A stretch of 64,000 bases of DNA from Acidimicrobiia bacterium (GTDB lineage Bacteria; Actinomycetota; Acidimicrobiia; Acidimicrobiales; Poriferisodalaceae). Position numbers and translations under genes: made by a program. This document shows positions 53,040 to 62,630 of the stretch, piece by piece. The notes beneath the pieces are model-generated. The model saw only the letters and a program-made list of their open reading frames with translations. It was not told where the DNA came from and searched no databases. Where the stretch lies: NCBI GenBank assembly GCA_022822525.1, contig JAJEBN010000024.1:27163-91162 (forward strand), written 5' to 3'. Numbering within the stretch: position 1 is the first letter of the stretch; each line of letters starts with the position of its first letter.

Positions 53040-55138
53040 CGGCCCTCGAACGGGCTCGGAACGTTGGCATCGCGGAGCCCGACCGCACGGCGGTACAGCG
53101 CAGCAATGGTCTCGACAACCTCGTCCTGGGTCAGCTCGCTGGTGTCGACGATGACCGCTCGCGACGCCACACGCAGCGGCGAGTCTGCCCGCCCCGAATC
53201 GAGCCGGTCACGCTCGCTCAGCTCCGCAGCGAGCGCTGTCACGGCACCGTCGTCGTTGCTCGCGCCGCCTGCCTCGCCCATCGAGTCGGCCTGCTGGGCG
53301 AGGCGGCGGCGGGCGCGCTCGGCAGGTGCTGCGGTGAGGAACACTTTCACGAGCGCGTCGGGGAACACCACGCTGCCGATGTCGCGGCCCTCCATCACTC
53401 CCCCGCCCACACGGTTCGCCCAGTCACGCTGGCGTCGGGTCAGCACCCAACGCACCTGCGGGTTGGCTGCCACCACGCTGACACTGCGATCCACTTCTGC
53501 GCTGCGGATCGCTGCGGTGGCGTCGGCACCGTCGACGGTCACCTGCTGAGCGTCGCTCACGCTGGAGATCTCGATCTCTGCGTTGCGTGCGATGCTCGCT
53601 ACCGCCGCGAGGTCGCCGAGATCGACACCGGCCCCCATGGCCGCCCATGCCACCGCCCGGTACATCGCGCCGGTGTCGAGATAGTCCATCTCGAGCTCGC
53701 CGGCCACTGCTCGTGCCACGCTGGACTTTCCCGAGGCGGCGGGACCGTCGATGGCGATCACCGGCACCTGCGGCTCGGGGACCGGCTCGGGCGGACTGCG
53801 GAGCGTTTCCAACACGTCATAGAAGTCGGGAAATGTCTTGGCGACGCAGTCCGGATCGTCGATGTCGATTCCGGCGACGCGCAGACCCACCAGCGACATC
53901 GCCATCGCCATGCGGTGGTCGCCGTGGCAGTCCACCAGGCCCGCCCGGAGCCCGAAGGGATTGGCGCGCACGGTGATGCCGTCGGGCTCGACCTCGGCGT
54001 CGACACCGCGTTTGGCCAGCTCGGTCGCCGTGTTGCCGATGCGGTCAGTCTCCTTGCGACGGATGAAGCCGATGCCGCCGATGGAGGTCGTGCCCTCGGC
54101 GAACGCAGCCACCGCCGCCAGCGTCTGGGCCGTATCGGAGAAATCTCGCAAGTCGAAGGTGCCTCCGTGCAGTGCACCGCTCAGCGGCGCGCCGACCGCA
54201 ATCGCATCCTCGCTGAAGGTGACGTCCGCGCCCATCTCGCCGAGCACCTCAGCGAAGCGCACGTCGCCCTGAATGCTGCGGCTGCCAAGCCCTTCGACGC
54301 TCACCTTGCCGCCGCACAGCGCCGCCGCGGCCCAGACGTAGCTCGCAGCGGAGGCATCCGGCTCGATCGTGTACTCGGCAGCCTGGTAGTGCCCTTCGGT
54401 CACCACGAAACGATCGGCGCTCGGGACGGTCACGATCGCGCCGAAGGCCTCCATGACCGCCACGGTCATGTCGATGTAGGGCCGGCTGACTGCATCGAAA
54501 TCGGAATCGATCTCTACATGAATGCCGCCGCGCACGGGGCCCGCAAGCAGCAGACCGCTCGCGTACTGGCTGGAAGCATCGGCCCGGATTCGGATATGGC
54601 GGAGGATCGCACTCGCATCTTCGAGGGGTGTCGACGACACTTCGATCGGCAGGCAGCCGTGCTCGCCGAGCTCGCGGACCTTGGCGCCCAGCGAGCGCTG
54701 CGCCGCGAGCAGGTCGTCCTGCGGGCGCGCCCGCAGCTGAGGATCGCCGTCGAGCAGCCAGCGACCGCCGAGCGCCGCGATGACCGGCAGGATGAAGCGG
54801 GCGGTCGTTCCCGACGAGCGCGCATGCACGAGGATCGGCTCGTCTTCGGCGCTGCAGGCATCGTCACGGGCGCGGAAACGCCGACCGCCGATGCCGTCGA
54901 TGATGAGCCGGCGCTTGCCGCGATTGATGCGCACCACCGCACCGATGGCAGTGGCTGCGTCGATCATGGCCTCGGTGTCGTCGGCAAACAGGACCCCGTC
55001 GAGCGTGCTGCGCCCTTCGGCGAGGGCTGCACACAGCACCGCCCGGTTGGTGATGCTCTTGGAACCAGGCAGCAGCGCGGTGCCCGCAGCGCCGTTGGTG
55101 AACGGGTCGATGACCCCGATCACCCGTCCGTCGCTCAT
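53036..55138 (-). CDS. aroA-cmk: fused 3-phosphoshikimate 1-carboxyvinyltransferase / cytidylate kinase
   Basis: A 700-residue fusion. The N-terminal ~435 residues are EPSP synthase: LLPGSKSITNRAVLCAALAE, SSGTTARFILPVIAALGGRW, a substrate loop and GDHRMAMAMSLVGLRVAGID. After a short linker, cytidylate kinase starts at about residue 456: VPVIAIDGPAASGKSSVARA (P-loop), LDTGAMYRAVAWAAMG, the motif WVLTRRQRDWANRVGGGVME and GRDIGSVVFPDALVKVFLTA. Both halves look complete. AroA makes EPSP in the aromatic amino acid route; Cmk phosphorylates CMP/dCMP. It overlaps tyrA upstream and plsC downstream by 4 bp each. Confidence 0.95.
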   Translation of the reverse strand: MSDGRVIGVIDPFTNGAAGTALLPGSKSITNRAVLCAALAEGRSTLDGVLFADDTEAMIDAATAIGAVVRINRGKRRLIIDGIGGRRFRARDDACSAEDEPILVHARSSGTTARFILPVIAALGGRWLLDGDPQLRARPQDDLLAAQRSLGAKVRELGEHGCLPIEVSSTPLEDASAILRHIRIRADASSQYASGLLLAGPVRGGIHVEIDSDFDAVSRPYIDMTVAVMEAFGAIVTVPSADRFVVTEGHYQAAEYTIEPDASAASYVWAAAALCGGKVSVEGLGSRSIQGDVRFAEVLGEMGADVTFSEDAIAVGAPLSGALHGGTFDLRDFSDTAQTLAAVAAFAEGTTSIGGIGFIRRKETDRIGNTATELAKRGVDAEVEPDGITVRANPFGLRAGLVDCHGDHRMAMAMSLVGLRVAGIDIDDPDCVAKTFPDFYDVLETLRSPPEPVPEPQVPVIAIDGPAASGKSSVARAVAGELEMDYLDTGAMYRAVAWAAMGAGVDLGDLAAVASIARNAEIEISSVSDAQQVTVDGADATAAIRSAEVDRSVSVVAANPQVRWVLTRRQRDWANRVGGGVMEGRDIGSVVFPDALVKVFLTAAPAERARRRLAQQADSMGEAGGASNDDGAVTALAAELSERDRLDSGRADSPLRVASRAVIVDTSELTQDEVVETIAALYRRAVGLRDANVPSPFEGR

Positions 55139-56253
55139 GCCAGATCGCGCGTCGTGGGGTGATACCCCTGCCCTGCGAGGGCCGCGAGGAAGCGCTGCGC
55201 CTCGGTACGCGCCACGACCAGCACCAGCACGCCTTCCGCCCCCTCGGGCGAATGGGCGACTTCGATGTCGGCCACGTTCACGTCGCAGTCGGCGGCCAGC
55301 ATGGTGATCGCGGCGATCTGGCCCTTGCGATCGGGGATCGGCACCCGCACTTCGAGCAATTCCTGGGGCCGCACATAACGCGACGGCAGGTTGGTACGCG
55401 CCCGGCGCGCTTGGGTGAGCACCGAGCGCAGCCCCTCGCGGTCGCCATCGGCGACCACCTCGCGCACCTGGCCCAATCGCTCGGACAGCTCGTCCAGCAC
55501 GGTCACGATCGCATCGCGATTCTCACCGCAGATGTCCAGCCAGATGCCGGGATGCCCAGCCGCGATCCGCGTCATGTCGCGGAAGCCGCCTGCAGCCATC
55601 CGCAGCAGCGGTGAATCGTCGAGCGCTCGGTCGTCGGCGAGGCACATCAGCGAGGCAGCGGCCAGATGCGGCACATGGCTGACCACCGCCACCAGCGCGT
55701 CGTGGCGCCCGGGCGTCATCGTCACGACGTCGGACCCGATGCCGGCGAGCACCGTCTGGCAGGCGCGCAAGGCCTCGTCATCGGTGGCTTCGGTCGGCGT
55801 CAAGGTCCAGACAGCGCCGGCGAACATGTCCGGGTTCGCTCCTTCGACGCCTTCTTGTTCGGAGCCGGCCATCGGATGACCCGGCACGAATCGTGGATCG
55901 GTGATGTCCCGGGCGACGGGCGTCTTGACACTGCCCGTGTCGGTCACGACAGCGCCCGACGCCTCAGAGTCGGCGAGCGCGCACGCCACTTGTTCGGACA
56001 GGTAGGCAGCGGGAACGGCGATCACCCAGAAAGCGGCATCGGCATCGGTGCCGATGGCATCGAGACAGCCGAGCTGGAGCGCCCGCTGGGCGTGAGCCTC
56101 GATGGCGTCACGTCCCGTGACGTGCCAGCCCGACTTGCGCAGCGCCGCTGCGACCGATCCGCCGATCAAACCGGTGCCGACCACCTGGGCGCGGCGCACC
56201 TCGCCGGCGCCGGATGGAGACGCCTTCCAAGTCGCTCGTGGTTGGGTCGCCAC
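55135..56253 (-). CDS. tyrA: prephenate dehydrogenase with C-terminal ACT domain
   Basis: Oxidatively decarboxylates prephenate in tyrosine synthesis. The protein from GTG 56253 is 372 residues: the dinucleotide fold AQVVGTGLIGGSVAAALRKS, VVTDTGSVKTPVARDI, PGHPMAGSEQEGVEGANPDM and the helical domain with VVSHVPHLAAASLMCLADDR. The C-terminal ACT domain, VRVPIPDRKGQIAAITMLAA, likely gives feedback control. It overlaps the aroA-cmk start by 4 bp, so two aromatic-pathway genes are translationally coupled. Confidence 0.92.
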   Translation of the reverse strand: MATQPRATWKASPSGAGEVRRAQVVGTGLIGGSVAAALRKSGWHVTGRDAIEAHAQRALQLGCLDAIGTDADAAFWVIAVPAAYLSEQVACALADSEASGAVVTDTGSVKTPVARDITDPRFVPGHPMAGSEQEGVEGANPDMFAGAVWTLTPTEATDDEALRACQTVLAGIGSDVVTMTPGRHDALVAVVSHVPHLAAASLMCLADDRALDDSPLLRMAAGGFRDMTRIAAGHPGIWLDICGENRDAIVTVLDELSERLGQVREVVADGDREGLRSVLTQARRARTNLPSRYVRPQELLEVRVPIPDRKGQIAAITMLAADCDVNVADIEVAHSPEGAEGVLVLVVARTEAQRFLAALAGQGYHPTTRDLA

Positions 56254-56331
56254 GCACCGAAGGGTACCGATGGCTCCTGATCGTCCCGGTGCCGGTTGTC
56301 GGCGATCCTCGGGCGCCGCCCCGGACACGGC

Positions 56332-59300
56332 TCAGCCAGCGGGCCCGAGCTCGCCGACTCGCTCGTCGAGCTCGGCTCGGAACGACTCCACGGCGGTCAT
56401 CTTGATGTCCTCATACCCCCGCACCAGCTCGGGCAGGCGGGCGATCGCGATAGCTTGCTCGTAGCGGGCAGCGCCGGCGTCACGCTCGAGTGCCGCCACG
56501 GCGGCGTCGACGGCATCTTGGTATTCCCCGATGAGCGCCCGCTCAGTTCGGCGCACTTCGGTATGGGAGAAGGGATCGAACCACCGTCCCCGCAGCCGCT
56601 TGCCACGTGCCAGCAACGCGACGAGCGGGCGCCATGCGGTTCCCACCCGGATCTTGCGAGTGCGCCCCAAGGCCCGCAGCAGCGGCGGGTGCAGCTCCCA
56701 CGACACCACCCCGCCGGTCGAATCCGCCAGCCGGCGTGCCGCAGCAGTCGCGGCCGGATCAGCCATGAGTCGTGCAACCTCGTACTCGTCCTTGTACGCC
56801 GTGAGCTTGTACCTGCCCGCAGCGAACGCCGCGGTGAGCCGGGCCGACCCATCTCCGGCCGTGCGATCGGCGCGGGCCACGCGTTCGACGGCGTCGAGGA
56901 ATTGCCCGGCCAGCTGCTCCGATTGATAGGCGCACAGCTCGGCCGCGTAGATGCGGAGGTCGGCTCGCAGTTCTGGGTTGCCGCCGTCTCGACTCTCCTT
57001 GCCCTGCACATCGACGATCTGATCGATCTGGTCGATGCGAGCTCCGAGCAGGTCTCCCACCGTCGCAGCACTGGTGCCGGCATCCGCGGCGGAAGTCTGC
57101 GGGTCCGCGATCGGCACGGCCGCGGCGGCATCGGTCACGGCCTGCGGATCGGAGATCATCGCCCGGCCCCAGCGGAACGCCGCAAGGTTCTGTGCCACCG
57201 CGACTCCGTTGAGCTCGATCGCGGATTCCACGCTCGCGGGCGCAATCGGCAAGCCGCCCGCCTGGATGGCCATGCCCACGACGAACACATTCGCGGTCAC
57301 CGCCGAACCGCACAGCGCGGTGACGAGTTCACCGACATCAGCCCAGTGACGCCGCCCCTCGGCCGTGACCGCTGCCACCCTCTCGAGCAGTGATTCCACC
57401 GGCGGCATGTCGATGGTCGGATCGGCCACCATCGCCCCGGTCGGCGTGGGAGTTGTCGAGCCGATGACCATGGTGCGGCCGGGGTCGGCGACGTCGAGTC
57501 CCGCCTCCGACGCTGCCACCAGCAGATCGAACGCCAAGATCACGTCGGCTTGACCCGTGCCGAGCCGTGCTGTGGCCGGGCCGCCGAGGCGCCGCAGCCG
57601 CAGATCGCCGACAACCGTGCCGGCCTTCTGCGAGAGACCGATCTGATCGAGTCCCCGAACCTCGAATCCGTCGAACATCGCCGCTGTGCCGAGCACCTGG
57701 TTCACCGTCACGACGCCGGTCCCGCCGATCCCGCACATGCGCAGCGACACCTCGTCGGGATCGGTGAGCGGGACCGGATCAGGCAGGTCCGTCGGCGGCA
57801 CGGGACGCTCGATGCTCCCATTGCCGGCTGAGCGCCCCTGGCGCAGCGGCGCGAGCATCTCCCGGACAGCACTTCGCAGAGGGCCCGGTCTCGACACGGT
57901 CATGAACGACGGGCAATCGCCGTCGAGGCACGAGTAGTCAAGATTGCACGATGTCTGGTCAATCTGGGTCTTGCGGCCGAAGAATGTGTCCGTCGGCTGC
58001 ACGGACAGGCAGTTGCTCTTGTGGCCGCAGTCGCCGCAGCCCTCGCAGATCCGCTCATTGATCAGCACTCGTGTGGTCGGCGTCGGCTGGGTGCCACGCT
58101 TGCGATGCCTGCGGGCCTCGGCCGCGCACTGCTGGTCGTGGATCAGCACGGTGACGCCCTCGATGCCGGCAAGGAACTCTTGAGCTTCCAGCAGGCGATC
58201 GCGATGCCATACCTCAACGCCCGGCGGCAGCGAGCGGCTGCGATAGACCGCTGGATCGGCGGTAGTGATGAGCACCTTGGCCGCGCCGCCCGCCAACAGC
58301 CCCGCAGCCACCTCGGGCACTTCCAGCTGGCCCGCAGGATCCTGCCCGCCGGTCATGGCAACGGCCCGGTTCCACAGGAGCTTGTAGGTGATGTTCACCC
58401 CGGAGGCCACCGCACCCGCAATCGCGAGCTGACCGCTGTGGAAGTACGTGCCGTCTCCCAGGTTCTGGAAGATGTGCTGCGTCTCCACGAAGGGCGACAT
58501 GCCGATCCACTGCGTGCCCTCCTGACCCATGCAGGTGACGCTCACGATGTCGCCGACACGCTGCGGATCCATGAACAGCGCCATCGTGTGGCAGCCGATG
58601 CCCGCACCCACCACCGCCCCGTCGGGCACCTCGGTGGAGCGATTGTGGGGGCAGCCCGAGCAGAAGTACGGCGAGCGGCGCTGCTGGGGCGTCAACGCCA
58701 GCGGGAGCTCGATGCGCACGCGTTCGGGCGCTGGTGCCGCGAGCCGGTCGCCGATGTGGGGCTCGAGACGGCTGCGCAACGGAGCGATGAGTTCGTCGGC
58801 TGTCAGCGCGCCGAACAGCGGGAGCAGGGCGCGATCATGCTCGTCGGCCTTGCCGACGATGCGCGGATGGTGCGACTGGTTGTAGAGCGCGTCCTTGAGC
58901 AGCGACTCGATATTGGGACTCTTCTCCTCGATCACGAACAGCTCGGTGACGCCGCGTGCGAAGTGCCGCGCCCGTTCTGCGCTGAAAGGGATGGGCATGC
59001 CCATCCGCACCAGCCGGATGCCGGCGTCTCGCACGTCGTCGTCGGCATCGAGGCCCAGACGCTTCAGCGCCTCGCGCACCTCCCGGTAGGTGATGCCCGA
59101 CGCGACGATCGCTATCCAGGCATCGGGCGGATCGACGGTGGCGTCGTTGAGCCGGTTGGCGGCGGCGTACGCGATCGCCAGCTCGTAGCGCACCTCGACG
59201 ATCTCCTGCTCGATGTCGACCGTGTGCGGTGTCAGCAGGTGCCCGTCGGGTGCATGGCGGTACCGCACGCCGTCGACGGTCGGGATGACCGGATCGAAAC

Positions 59301-59952
59301 GGTCGGGATCGAGCACGACCGTTGCGGCGCCGTCGGCAACGTCGGCCACGATCTTCAGGCCCGTCCACAGACCCGTCGTTCGGGACATCGCGATCGCGTG
59401 CCGGCCCAAGTCGAGCGCCTCGGCCGGCGTGCCCGGATAGAGCACCGGGATGTGCAGATCGGCCATCGTCCCCGCAGAGCTCGACGGGATCGTGGAGCTC
59501 TTGGCGGCAGGATCGTCGCCCGCGATGGCCACCGCGCCGCCGTGGGGATCTGTGCCGGCAAACACCGCGTGACGCAGTGCGTCCGAGGCACGATCGACGC
59601 CGGGCGCCTTGCCGTACCAGAGGCCCACGACGCCGTCATAGGTGGCATCGGGCCGGGTGGCAGCAAGCTGGCTGCCCATGACTGCGGTGGCAGCCTGATC
59701 CTCGTTCACCGCGGGCGAGTGCACGATGGGCAGATCGGTCGTCGCCCGGGCAGTCTCGACAGCGGCGTCGTAGCCGCCGAGCGGCGAGCCCGGGTAGCCC
59801 GAGACGAACGCTGCAGTGCGAAGCCCGGCCCTGCGATCGGCTCGGAGTTGCTCGATGGGCAAGCGAGCCAGTGCCTGCAGCCCGGTCATGAAGGCCGTGC
59901 CGCGGTCATCGGTGTAGCGCCCCGACAGCCGGTACGTCTCTGCGAGGCTCAT
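56332..59952 (-). CDS. single-chain indolepyruvate:ferredoxin oxidoreductase-type enzyme
   Basis: A 1206-residue protein from ATG 59952 (MSLAETYRLSGRYTDDRGTA). The N-terminal part has FVSGYPGSPLGGYDAAVETA, the ThDP-binding region GAGIGCHTMALFMDPQRVGD and MGQEGTQWIGMSPFVETQHI. The central ferredoxin-like part has ICEGCGDCGHKSNCLSVQPT and CNLDYSCLDGDCPSFMTVSR. A C-terminal gamma-like domain carries RMCGIGGTGVVTVNQVLGTA. This is the fused IorA+IorB layout that decarboxylates aryl 2-oxo acids to acyl-CoA. It is upstream of the tyrA/aroA-cmk run by 78 bp. It may act on phenylpyruvate or 4-hydroxyphenylpyruvate, but that is inference. Confidence 0.9.
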   Translation of the reverse strand: MSLAETYRLSGRYTDDRGTAFMTGLQALARLPIEQLRADRRAGLRTAAFVSGYPGSPLGGYDAAVETARATTDLPIVHSPAVNEDQAATAVMGSQLAATRPDATYDGVVGLWYGKAPGVDRASDALRHAVFAGTDPHGGAVAIAGDDPAAKSSTIPSSSAGTMADLHIPVLYPGTPAEALDLGRHAIAMSRTTGLWTGLKIVADVADGAATVVLDPDRFDPVIPTVDGVRYRHAPDGHLLTPHTVDIEQEIVEVRYELAIAYAAANRLNDATVDPPDAWIAIVASGITYREVREALKRLGLDADDDVRDAGIRLVRMGMPIPFSAERARHFARGVTELFVIEEKSPNIESLLKDALYNQSHHPRIVGKADEHDRALLPLFGALTADELIAPLRSRLEPHIGDRLAAPAPERVRIELPLALTPQQRRSPYFCSGCPHNRSTEVPDGAVVGAGIGCHTMALFMDPQRVGDIVSVTCMGQEGTQWIGMSPFVETQHIFQNLGDGTYFHSGQLAIAGAVASGVNITYKLLWNRAVAMTGGQDPAGQLEVPEVAAGLLAGGAAKVLITTADPAVYRSRSLPPGVEVWHRDRLLEAQEFLAGIEGVTVLIHDQQCAAEARRHRKRGTQPTPTTRVLINERICEGCGDCGHKSNCLSVQPTDTFFGRKTQIDQTSCNLDYSCLDGDCPSFMTVSRPGPLRSAVREMLAPLRQGRSAGNGSIERPVPPTDLPDPVPLTDPDEVSLRMCGIGGTGVVTVNQVLGTAAMFDGFEVRGLDQIGLSQKAGTVVGDLRLRRLGGPATARLGTGQADVILAFDLLVAASEAGLDVADPGRTMVIGSTTPTPTGAMVADPTIDMPPVESLLERVAAVTAEGRRHWADVGELVTALCGSAVTANVFVVGMAIQAGGLPIAPASVESAIELNGVAVAQNLAAFRWGRAMISDPQAVTDAAAAVPIADPQTSAADAGTSAATVGDLLGARIDQIDQIVDVQGKESRDGGNPELRADLRIYAAELCAYQSEQLAGQFLDAVERVARADRTAGDGSARLTAAFAAGRYKLTAYKDEYEVARLMADPAATAAARRLADSTGGVVSWELHPPLLRALGRTRKIRVGTAWRPLVALLARGKRLRGRWFDPFSHTEVRRTERALIGEYQDAVDAAVAALERDAGAARYEQAIAIARLPELVRGYEDIKMTAVESFRAELDERVGELGPAG

Positions 59953-60120
59953 CTGCACTCTCCGGTGTCTGAAGCGCCGCCGCCTGCTTTCAGCGGGAGC
60001 GTCATGCCCATTGTGGCCGCTGGCTGCTACATCAACAGGACGCCCGAGTGCTGCACGGGCCGCGCTCCGAGCAGCAGATCGCACCCGCATCGCTGCGGCA
60101 GGCGGAGCGGCAGGCCCCGA

Positions 60121-60852
60121 TCAGTTGCTGCCCCCGGACGCGGCGCGATGCAGGCTGCGGACCTCGTCGGCGTTCAGCGGGCGGCACTCGCCCGGACGCA
60201 GGCCGGGATCCGCGAGCGGTCCGATGCGCGTCCGCACGAGGCGCAGCACGCGATGGCCCACGGCCTCGCACATGCGCCGGACCTGGCGGTTGCGGCCCTC
60301 GGAGATCACGATGCGCAGCATCGAGGGCTGGGGCATCGACACCGTGGCCGGAGCCGTCATCCCGTCGCCCAGCTCGATCCCGCCGCGCAGCTGCGCCAGT
60401 GCACCCCGCGAGGGAACGCCGTCCACGTGGGCCAGGTATTCCTTGGCGACACCCCAGCGAGGGTGCGTGAGCCGGTGCGTGAGCTCGCCGTCGTTCGTCA
60501 CGACGATGAGGCCCTCAGAGTCGGCATCCAGCCGGCCGACGGGGTAGACGCGCTCCGATGTCGGCACCAAGTCGGTGACACAACGCCTCCCGCGGTCGTC
60601 AGACGCTGCGCTCAGCACACCGATCGGCTTGTTCACCAGGTAGTGGACGAGATGCGGATCCCAGGCCACCACGGCGCCGTCGACCTCGATGCGATCTGAT
60701 GGGGCGGCGCGGTCGCCGATGGAAGCTGTTGCACCGTTGATGGTGACGCGCCCGGCGTCGATCATGTCCTCACACGCACGCCGGCTCGCTACGCCGGCTC
60801 GCGCCATCACCTTGTGAAGTCGCTCGGTGGCTTGCTCGCTGTCAGGCACCAT
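60121..60852 (-). CDS. rluB: RsuA/RluB-family pseudouridine synthase
   Basis: Isomerises a uridine of 23S rRNA. The 243-residue protein has an S4 RNA-binding N-terminus (RLHKVMARAGVASRRACEDM, IDAGRVTINGATASIGDRAA), then HYLVNKPIGVLSAASDDRGR, the catalytic-Asp motif VYPVGRLDADSEGLIVVTND, and SEGRNRQVRRMCEAVGHRVL. It is directly downstream of scpB (5 bp) and upstream of the oxidoreductase gene, the scpA-scpB-rluB order I recall from mycobacteria. Confidence 0.93.
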   Translation of the reverse strand: MVPDSEQATERLHKVMARAGVASRRACEDMIDAGRVTINGATASIGDRAAPSDRIEVDGAVVAWDPHLVHYLVNKPIGVLSAASDDRGRRCVTDLVPTSERVYPVGRLDADSEGLIVVTNDGELTHRLTHPRWGVAKEYLAHVDGVPSRGALAQLRGGIELGDGMTAPATVSMPQPSMLRIVISEGRNRQVRRMCEAVGHRVLRLVRTRIGPLADPGLRPGECRPLNADEVRSLHRAASGGSN

Positions 60853-60857
60853 GGCGG

Positions 60858-61688
60858 TCAGCCGGATCGGCTGGCCGCCAGACGGTCCATGGCCTCCACG
60901 GCGTCGGGATCCACGTCGAGTTCCGCGAGCGAAGGCAGGTCGTCGAGATCGTCGAGCCCCAGCCGTTCGAGGAACAGGTCCGTCGTGCCGAGCAGCGACG
61001 CGTTGCCCGGTCCCGGATCGCGCCCGATCTCGTCGATATAGCCCTGATCGGACAGCGTGCGCACGACTCCGTCGGCGTTCACGCCACGGATGGCGCTGAT
61101 CTGCGCGCGGGAGATCGGCTGCTTGTACGCCACCACCGCCAAGGTCTCCATGGCGGCGGCGGACAGCCGCCCCGAACGCCGGCCGCCGACGAAACGCTCG
61201 ACATATTCCGAGCAGGAGGCCGCCGACTGCATCTGGTAGCCGCCGGCGACCCGCACGACGGTGAAGCCGCGCCCGGCCGCGGCGTACTCGCGAGCAAGCT
61301 CGTCACAGATCACTCCGACCGAAGCGATCGGCGCTGCGGAGACTGACGCCAGCACGTCGGCCGGCACCGGCTCGGTCGCCACGACCAGCACCGCTTCGAC
61401 GGCTGCGTAGAGCTCAGGGTCGTCGATTGCACGCGACTCGTCGAGCTTCCGCTCGCCGCTGAGGACTTCGGCTGCGATCTCGGCGAACCCGTTGGGCATC
61501 CTCGTCGTGCCATTGGATGATTGGCCGCTGCCAGCTGGCATCGACGGGTGCGGCGGCGGCCCTGAGTCCGACTGCGACGGCGGCGGTTCGGGCACCGTCC
61601 GCTCGGGCGGCTCGGCGACGGTGCGCCCCTCGTCGCTGACCAGTCGCAGGCCGCGACCGGAAGTGTGACGCGGGACTTCGGCGCTCAC
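60858..61688 (-). CDS. scpB: segregation and condensation protein B
   Basis: Partner of ScpA and SMC in chromosome condensation. The 276-residue protein has a proline/acid-rich N-terminal arm and a core of two winged helices: DPELYAAVEAVLVVATEPVP, GYQMQSAASCSEYVERFVGG, LSAAAMETLAVVAYKQPISR and AQISAIRGVNADGVVRTLSD, then GNASLLGTTDLFLERLGLDD. The GTG start at 61688 overlaps the scpA stop (GTGA), which supports this start over the longer open frame. Confidence 0.92.
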   Translation of the reverse strand: MSAEVPRHTSGRGLRLVSDEGRTVAEPPERTVPEPPPSQSDSGPPPHPSMPAGSGQSSNGTTRMPNGFAEIAAEVLSGERKLDESRAIDDPELYAAVEAVLVVATEPVPADVLASVSAAPIASVGVICDELAREYAAAGRGFTVVRVAGGYQMQSAASCSEYVERFVGGRRSGRLSAAAMETLAVVAYKQPISRAQISAIRGVNADGVVRTLSDQGYIDEIGRDPGPGNASLLGTTDLFLERLGLDDLDDLPSLAELDVDPDAVEAMDRLAASRSG

Positions 61689-62545
61689 GCGGCGTCCTCG
61701 GAGTAGCCGCCTGCTGCCACAGGCAGCGTTGCGTCGTCGCCCCCGATCCACTCCACGCCGATGTCGCCGAAGCGCTCTGCTTGGTCCAATTCGACCAAGC
61801 CGGATCCGAACAGCTCCAGCAGCGCCAGGAAGTAGACGACAACGACGATGCGTTCGGTCAGATCCGAGGTGAGCTCGCGGAACGTCATGGTGCCGCTGTC
61901 GGCGAGCCGTTCGGCAATCCGGCACAGCGCCTCGTCCACCGTGATGCCAGCCGCGCGCAGGTGACTGATGTCGACACGGGGCACCGGCCTGGGCGCCAGC
62001 ACGCGTTCGAGCGCCGCAGCGAGGTCGTCGCGAGTGGCGCCCTCGAGCAGGTCGGGCGCGAATGCAATGAACCGCTCCTCGGGACCTGCGCGGCGCGGCC
62101 AGCTCAGCGCCGCGGCGTCCCACCGCTCGCGCAGCAGCCGCGCCGCCCTGGCGAAGGTCCGCCCCTCGAGCAAGCGGGCCAGTGCGGCATCCCGGATCCC
62201 GTAGGCCGCGAGCTCCTCGTCGAGATCCAGTTCGCTCTGCGGTGCAGGCAGCAGGCGGCGGGACTTCAGCTCGATCAGAGTCGCCGCGAGCAGAGCGAAC
62301 TCGCTCGCAGCCTCCATGTCGATCCTGTGCTCGCCTGCCAGTGGACCCGCCGAGTCGCCCTCAGGTGCGCCGGCGGGTGCGCTGCCGCCGGCAGCGGGAA
62401 ACTCGACTGCGGCCATCACGGCTACGAAGTCGTCCACGAGACGCGCCAACGACACCTCCCAGATGTCGACCTCCTGGGAGACGACCAGCTTCACCAGCAC
62501 ATCCAGCGGGCCTGCGAAGGCCTCGGTGCGAACCTCGTGGGTCAC
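61685..62545 (-). CDS. scpA: segregation and condensation protein A
   Basis: The kleisin subunit of the SMC-ScpAB complex. From GTG 62545 it is 286 residues: TEAFAGPLDVLVKLVVSQEV, DIWEVSLARLVDDFVAVMAA, EFALLAATLIELKSRRLLPA, LDLDEELAAYGIRDAALARL and a winged-helix C-terminus (VVVYFLALLELFGSGLVELD). A longer start would run into the divergent trpS gene. It overlaps scpB. Confidence 0.92.
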   Translation of the reverse strand: MTHEVRTEAFAGPLDVLVKLVVSQEVDIWEVSLARLVDDFVAVMAAVEFPAAGGSAPAGAPEGDSAGPLAGEHRIDMEAASEFALLAATLIELKSRRLLPAPQSELDLDEELAAYGIRDAALARLLEGRTFARAARLLRERWDAAALSWPRRAGPEERFIAFAPDLLEGATRDDLAAALERVLAPRPVPRVDISHLRAAGITVDEALCRIAERLADSGTMTFRELTSDLTERIVVVVYFLALLELFGSGLVELDQAERFGDIGVEWIGGDDATLPVAAGGYSEDAA

Positions 62546-62630
62546 GCGGCCCGAAGGTACCGCGACCTGCCACGGCCGCTTGGGATATTTGGCGGGTTTC
62601 TCCTGCCGCCAGCCGGTACCGTCCGGCGCC

